This document shows positions 62,601-64,000 of a stretch of 64,000 nt of DNA, one piece after another; position 1 is the first letter of the stretch; the number at the start of each line of letters is the position of its first letter. The notes under the pieces were generated by a model. That model ran no database searches, was not told the DNA's origin, and saw only the letters and a list, made by a program, of their open reading frames with translations. Source of the DNA: Burhinus oedicnemus (lineage: Eukaryota > Chordata > Aves > Charadriiformes > Burhinidae); contig VFFE01007669.1 in assembly GCA_008921705.1 (NCBI GenBank), positions 1,423,782 to 1,487,781 on the forward strand, given 5' to 3'. The position numbers were made by a program, and so were the translations under genes.

Positions 62601-64000
62601 GGAAACCCAGAGAAGTAATGAACACACCCCTGGTGCACTTGCCTTTAAAAAAATTAGTTTCAAAATTAGTTTGCACTCATTACATTTTTTGATAAGAAAA
62701 TAAATTTCACCTACAAATTTATCTAACAGTAGTGGTTTTTTCAGTGTTATATCACACAGCTATGACACATTTTTCATGGCAAACTAACCAAGAACCAGCC
62801 AAGAAAGCAGAACTACACATTCCTCAAGATATCTGCAGCCTAAAAAGCAGTTTCTTTCCATCAGCTTTCAACGTGGGAATGTTGCCAGAGATGTTAAAGT
62901 AGGAAATGAATAAAGCTGCCATGCCCTCCACAAGCATATTCTGCATTTCTCAGCATTGAGCAAGGTCTCCACAACCAGAGGAAGCAGGAAAACGGAAGAA
63001 AGAAAAAAAGATAGAGAGCTTACCATTGAACACATGCAGTGGCATCAAGAAATAAAACTTCCTTGTTATGAGATACTGCCCCTTTTCTAGAGAGCGTTAT
63101 TAGCCCAATTTACATCAGTCCCAGCTCAAATACTTCTGGCTCACTGTGCTTAAAACCCATTCAACTGATGTAAGTTAGCATACTTCTGTTGCCCTCAAGG
63201 GAACATCACCATGTTCATCAACTCCTTATTGTTAGTCTCTACCTGTTTTTCACATAGCATTATTCTTTACTGCATCATTGAAATTATTTTTACTGACTTA
63301 CTACAAATAACACAAGTGGAAAAGAATGAAGAAAATGTAGAAAATGCTGAAGTCAATATATTTAAACTTTACAAAAGAATGCTGTGTAACTTAAAAATAA
63401 TTCAAATAGTAAATACTATATAGAACAGTAAAGAGGTACAGCACAGGTTTATGACTGACATTATTTGATAGCTTTAAGCAAAATGATTGAATTAATGTGC
63501 TCACAAAGTTAAGATCAAAGCATAAAAATTTGCAAATACTGAATAAATCTCTGAAAATTCTAAAGAACATTGAGGGGAAAATCTAATAATCTACTCTCTA
63601 TCAGAAAGTAATTATAGCAGAAATGGCATAAGGTGGCAGGGGCTAATCATACCACAGCGTATTTGCACCACGAGCTGGCAGTCAAGGGCCAGTACAGCTC
63701 CGGACTGGTCAGTCAGCAGGTATGAGAGCTGAAGGCAACGGTCCTTCCCCCAGCCCGTGCACAGCCCTGGTACAATGCATTAACAGTTTGAATAACACTT
63801 CCACGATTAGGAAGTGCACACATCATAGAGGACAAGTATATATTCAGATCTATAACGGTGGTACAGTTAGGAGAAAAATGAGGCAATCCAGAAGTCGCAA
63901 AATGTCAGGAAAACTATGAACAACGATCTGTTACGCAGCCTCTGGGGAACTGGTCTAGGCATTTCAAGTGGGAAACCTAAAACCTAAGGGTATTAAGAAA
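62601..64000. other. Non-coding region to the right edge
   Basis: AT-rich; nothing recognised. No exon of the neighbour expected from mammalian synteny upstream of OSBPL6 (RBM45) is visible. Confidence 0.5.

Noticed and set aside
62229..62663. Overlapping ORFs of 118-129 aa on both strands
   Set aside because: Low-complexity, stop-poor composition with no family resemblance. Kept only as a composition anomaly.
1..64000. Search for tRNA, rRNA, CRISPR, operons or a second gene such as RBM45
   Set aside because: No cloverleaf-type box motifs, CRISPR repeats or further conserved coding exons could be supported by eye; bacterial features do not apply to this genome.

Overview
The window is vertebrate nuclear DNA, most likely from a bird. 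It is AT-rich, with short conserved exons separated by long introns, several CR1 LINE copies with typical avian 3' tails, an LTR with a TATA box and poly(A) signal, and GC-rich repeat fragments that I recognise from bird genomes. Two 20-base N runs are assembly gaps. The bird assignment rests on the repeats; the species cannot be told.

The one protein-coding gene I can support is OSBPL6 (oxysterol-binding protein-related protein 6, ORP6), on the minus strand. Six consecutive coding exons can be read at 22605-22504 (start codon), 7931-7836, 4665-4543, 1192-1139, 437-324 and 204-40. They have canonical splice sites, all junctions are phase 0, and together they encode the N-terminal 218 residues. 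These comprise a Ser-rich N-terminal tail and the whole PH domain. The remaining exons, including the lipid-binding ORD domain, lie beyond the left edge. The exon with the start codon probably begins near 22741, giving about 136 nt of 5' UTR with two upstream ATGs.

From 22.7 kb to 64 kb I see no coding exon. This is presumably 5' non-coding intron and/or upstream flank of OSBPL6. It holds CR1 copies at 25.3, 31.7, 34.6 (old) and 44.8-45.6 kb, two matching pieces of a GC-rich avian repeat at 23.4-23.9 and 25.7-26.0 kb, simple repeats, G-tracts, palindromes and three CpG-richer islets. The 14.6-kb coding intron adds one CR1 copy (13.7 kb) and an LTR (16.8-17.3 kb). Four of five CR1 copies and the LTR are antisense to OSBPL6.

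I found no convincing new biological system. The points most worth checking are the all-phase-0 exon structure of the PH-domain region, the upstream ORFs, a perfect 24-bp palindrome of two forkhead-like half-sites, the split GC-rich repeat, and CpG-rich islets with donor-like sites that might be non-coding first exons.
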